64,000 nucleotides of DNA from Paenibacillus sp. FSL R5-0912. GTDB lineage: Bacteria; Bacillota; Bacilli; Paenibacillales; Paenibacillaceae. The notes under the pieces are model-generated. The model saw only the letters and a program-made list of their open reading frames with translations. It had not been told where the DNA came from and searched no databases. The stretch lies in assembly GCF_000758605.1 (NCBI RefSeq), contig NZ_CP009282.1, positions 6,200,001-6,264,000 on the forward strand, given 5' to 3'. Shown one piece after another: positions 62,257-64,000 of this stretch; position 1 is the first letter of the stretch; the number at the start of each line of letters is the position of its first letter. A program made the position numbers and the translations under genes.

Positions 62257-63465
62257 ATGCGGGGAAGACGCGCCTTAACCCTCCTCCTAATTCTATGTCT
62301 TACCTCTCTTACCGGATGCTGGAGCCGCAAAGAGTTAAATGATCTGGCGCTCGTCATGGCGCTCGGCGTTGATCTGCACCCGGAAGGGTATGAGGTATCT
62401 GTCCAGATTATGAATCCCAGCGAGACTGGCACCCAGAAGGGTGCCTCCTCCGGAAGTCTTCCCGTCGTCACCTACAAATCGGTGGGCCGAACGATCCCCG
62501 ACGCGCTGCAGCGGATGCTGAGCATGACTCCCCGTATGCCGTATCTGGCCCATATTCGCATACTTGTGTTCGGGGAAGCGCTGGCCCGCGAAGGGGTCAG
62601 CGATGCACTGGACTTCATCTCACGGGATCATCAGCTGCGCAACGATTTCTATCTGCTGGTAGCCAAGAATATGAAAGCTTCGGATATCCTGGAGATCATC
62701 ACACCCTTCGAGCATATTCCGGCGAATTCCTTGTATTCTTCAATTCTGGTCTCCCATAAGAACTGGGCAGCTACCGGAAAAGTCACACTCCAGCAATTCA
62801 TTACCGAGCTTGAGCGCGGCGGATCGAATCCCATAATGTCAGGGGTCCAGCTGCTAGGAGATGTGAAGGATGGGGGTACGCCAGGGAATGTGCAGGGCAT
62901 CCGTCCGAAGACCTTGATTCAGCATGCCGGGATCGCCATGTTCAAAAAGGACAAGCTTGTCGGGTGGCTGGATGAAACGCTTAGCAAGAGTGTAAATTAT
63001 GTGCTGGCTGACGTGAATACAACCGCCGGAAGTGTAACCATCCCCGGCGGAGGTACCGTAGGCTTCACCGTGTCACGGGCAGATAGCTCAGTGGACATCA
63101 GGCTTGATGATCAGGGCAGACCTGAATTCCTCATTAAGCTCAAAATCGAAGCCGATCTGACAACGGTGGAGGGTACGCTTGATCTCAATAAGCCGTCCAG
63201 TATCCAGGCTATCGAGGAGGCTCTGGTGAACAAATATAACATAAAGATGTCCAGTGATATCCGGACAATCCAGCAGCAATATAATACGGATATCTTCGGC
63301 TTCGGGGAAGCGCTGCACCGGCAGTATCCCCATCTCTGGAAGGAATACCGCAGGCATTGGGAGGACAGCTTCAAAACCGTCAAAATCGATGTTCACTCCA
63401 AGGTTACAGTCCGGCGTATCGGCTCTATCATACAGCCACTCAAAGGGGAGCTTGATGAGAAATGA
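62257..63465 (+). CDS. Ger(x)C-family germination lipoprotein
   Basis: 402 residues with lipoprotein signal peptide and lipobox LTGC (Cys about residue 21), followed by WSRKELNDLALVMALGVDL, the standard start of GerAC/YndF-type C subunits. The rest has the three-domain pattern (QRMLSMTPRMPYLAHIRILV; HAGIAMFKKDKLVGWL; ECMP-like C-terminal part). It is anchored to the outer face of the spore inner membrane and completes the receptor. It follows the A subunit by 42 bp, and its end overlaps the next gene by 4 bases. Confidence 0.93.
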   Translation: MRGRRALTLLLILCLTSLTGCWSRKELNDLALVMALGVDLHPEGYEVSVQIMNPSETGTQKGASSGSLPVVTYKSVGRTIPDALQRMLSMTPRMPYLAHIRILVFGEALAREGVSDALDFISRDHQLRNDFYLLVAKNMKASDILEIITPFEHIPANSLYSSILVSHKNWAATGKVTLQQFITELERGGSNPIMSGVQLLGDVKDGGTPGNVQGIRPKTLIQHAGIAMFKKDKLVGWLDETLSKSVNYVLADVNTTAGSVTIPGGGTVGFTVSRADSSVDIRLDDQGRPEFLIKLKIEADLTTVEGTLDLNKPSSIQAIEEALVNKYNIKMSSDIRTIQQQYNTDIFGFGEALHRQYPHLWKEYRRHWEDSFKTVKIDVHSKVTVRRIGSIIQPLKGELDEK

Positions 63466-63671
63466 ACTGGAATCTGCTGTTACTCTTCTTCCTGCTGTTT
63501 GTACTATTCCTGAAGACACCCGGCATTCTTAAGCTGCACTCTGTGCGCGATGCCGCTGCATTCTATGGAACCTGGACGCTATCCGTCATGGTTACTCTCG
63601 CGGATTGGGCAGATTGGCCTCAGCTTAGGCCGCTAGACTGGGTGCGCAGCGTTATGGAGCTGATGTCCTGA
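63462..63671 (+). CDS. Small membrane protein in the germination operon
   Basis: 69 residues, two predicted hydrophobic stretches (LLLLFFLLFVLFL and FYGTWTLSVMVTLADWA). ATG overlaps the stop of the C-subunit gene (ATGA), which implies translational coupling. The position fits the small D-type or accessory subunits found in some ger operons, but the sequence itself shows no recognised motif. Confidence 0.75.
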   Translation: MNWNLLLLFFLLFVLFLKTPGILKLHSVRDAAAFYGTWTLSVMVTLADWADWPQLRPLDWVRSVMELMS

Positions 63672-63703
63672 ACATTTTACCCGGGAAAGGAAGTGAGACA
63701 AAG

Positions 63704-64000
63704 GTGAAGAGCCGCACTGGCATTGCTCCAAGGCAGTTCTATATTATGACATTTGGTTTAACCATCGGAACCTCGATTCTGGTCATCCCGAGCGGACTTG
63801 CGAGTACAGCCAGGGAGGATGCCTGGATTGCCTCGTTATTCAGCCTGGCGGTCAATCTGGTTATGGCGTTGCTGTATGTCTTCATCGCCCGGCTTCATCC
63901 CGGCAAGAATATCTTCGAGATTCATGAAGCTGCCTGCGGCAAATGGCCGGGTAAAATAATCTCGCTGCTGTATCTGTTCTACTTCATGATTCTCACTGGT
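63704..64000 (+). CDS. Spore germination permease, GerB family, partial
   Basis: GTG at 63704, open to the window edge (99 codons). The N-terminus reads GIAPRQFYIMTFGLTIGTSI, then GLASTAREDAWIASLFSLAV, then ARLHPGKNIFEIHEAACGKW, the typical first helices of GerAB/YndE-type amino-acid-permease-like B subunits. It carries the germinant-binding pocket in known receptors. GGAAGTG lies upstream. It is the fourth gene of the operon. Confidence 0.92.
   Translation, partial: MKSRTGIAPRQFYIMTFGLTIGTSILVIPSGLASTAREDAWIASLFSLAVNLVMALLYVFIARLHPGKNIFEIHEAACGKWPGKIISLLYLFYFMILTG

Overview
The window looks like chromosomal DNA of a Paenibacillus or a close relative (Bacillota, endospore former). The grounds are a GerA-type germination operon, B. 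subtilis-style lonA/lonB/ysxC genes, two SLH-anchored S-layer-type proteins, a copper-amine-oxidase-fold stalk protein, CpsB/CpsD-type tyrosine phosphorylation genes and many short strong Shine-Dalgarno sites. No rRNA, tRNA, CRISPR array or riboswitch was recognised.

Region 1 (1-10.5 kb) is a sugar-utilisation locus. A LacI-type regulator (cut by the window edge), a lipoprotein and two ABC permeases run leftward; a GH94 phosphorylase and a GH3 beta-glucosidase run rightward. The content matches the beta-1,2-oligoglucan (sophoro-oligosaccharide) locus known from Listeria innocua. The divergent promoter region carries two identical 16-bp operators in mirror orientation, one just downstream of each promoter. 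Region 2 (10.5-21 kb) is mixed: a DeoR regulator, a metallophosphoesterase, a DMT transporter, a hybrid histidine kinase with two kinase cores, a protein with a degenerate J-domain, an acyltransferase and a decayed Rpn-type gene. A 0.9-kb spacer at 11.3-12.2 kb holds seven copies of a short dyad. Region 3 (21-27.7 kb) holds a 1,760-residue SLH protein and an N-terminally truncated membrane gene.

Region 4 (27.7-30.1 kb) is the most interesting. An XRE-TPR regulator of 465 residues is followed by an overlapping 47-residue exported pro-peptide ending in GHGLGGG. This is an RRNPP-type quorum-sensing pair resembling the AimR-like (Alo) pairs of Paenibacillus. A gapless direct repeat of about 270 bp flanks the pair, and each repeat copy encodes a 50-54 residue basic protein with its own terminator. 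A 10-bp box is shared between the regulator promoter and both small-gene promoters.

Region 5 (30.1-52.7 kb) is a single-strand capsule/exopolysaccharide cluster. It has regulation and export genes (CpsB, Wzz, CpsD), a membrane 4,6-dehydratase with a ketoreductase and initiating sugar transferase, UDP-glucuronate and galacturonate synthesis, dTDP-sugar genes (rfbA, rfbC, rfbB but no rfbD), glycosyltransferases, Wzy and Wzx. Its core (about 33.2-44 kb) is much more AT-rich than its flanks, as expected for an exchanged serotype-like segment. Region 6 (52.8-64 kb) holds a conserved unknown gene, ysxC, lonA, a decayed membrane gene, an IS110-family insertion sequence that separates lonA from lonB, lonB, and the start of a divergent gerA-type operon that runs off the right edge.
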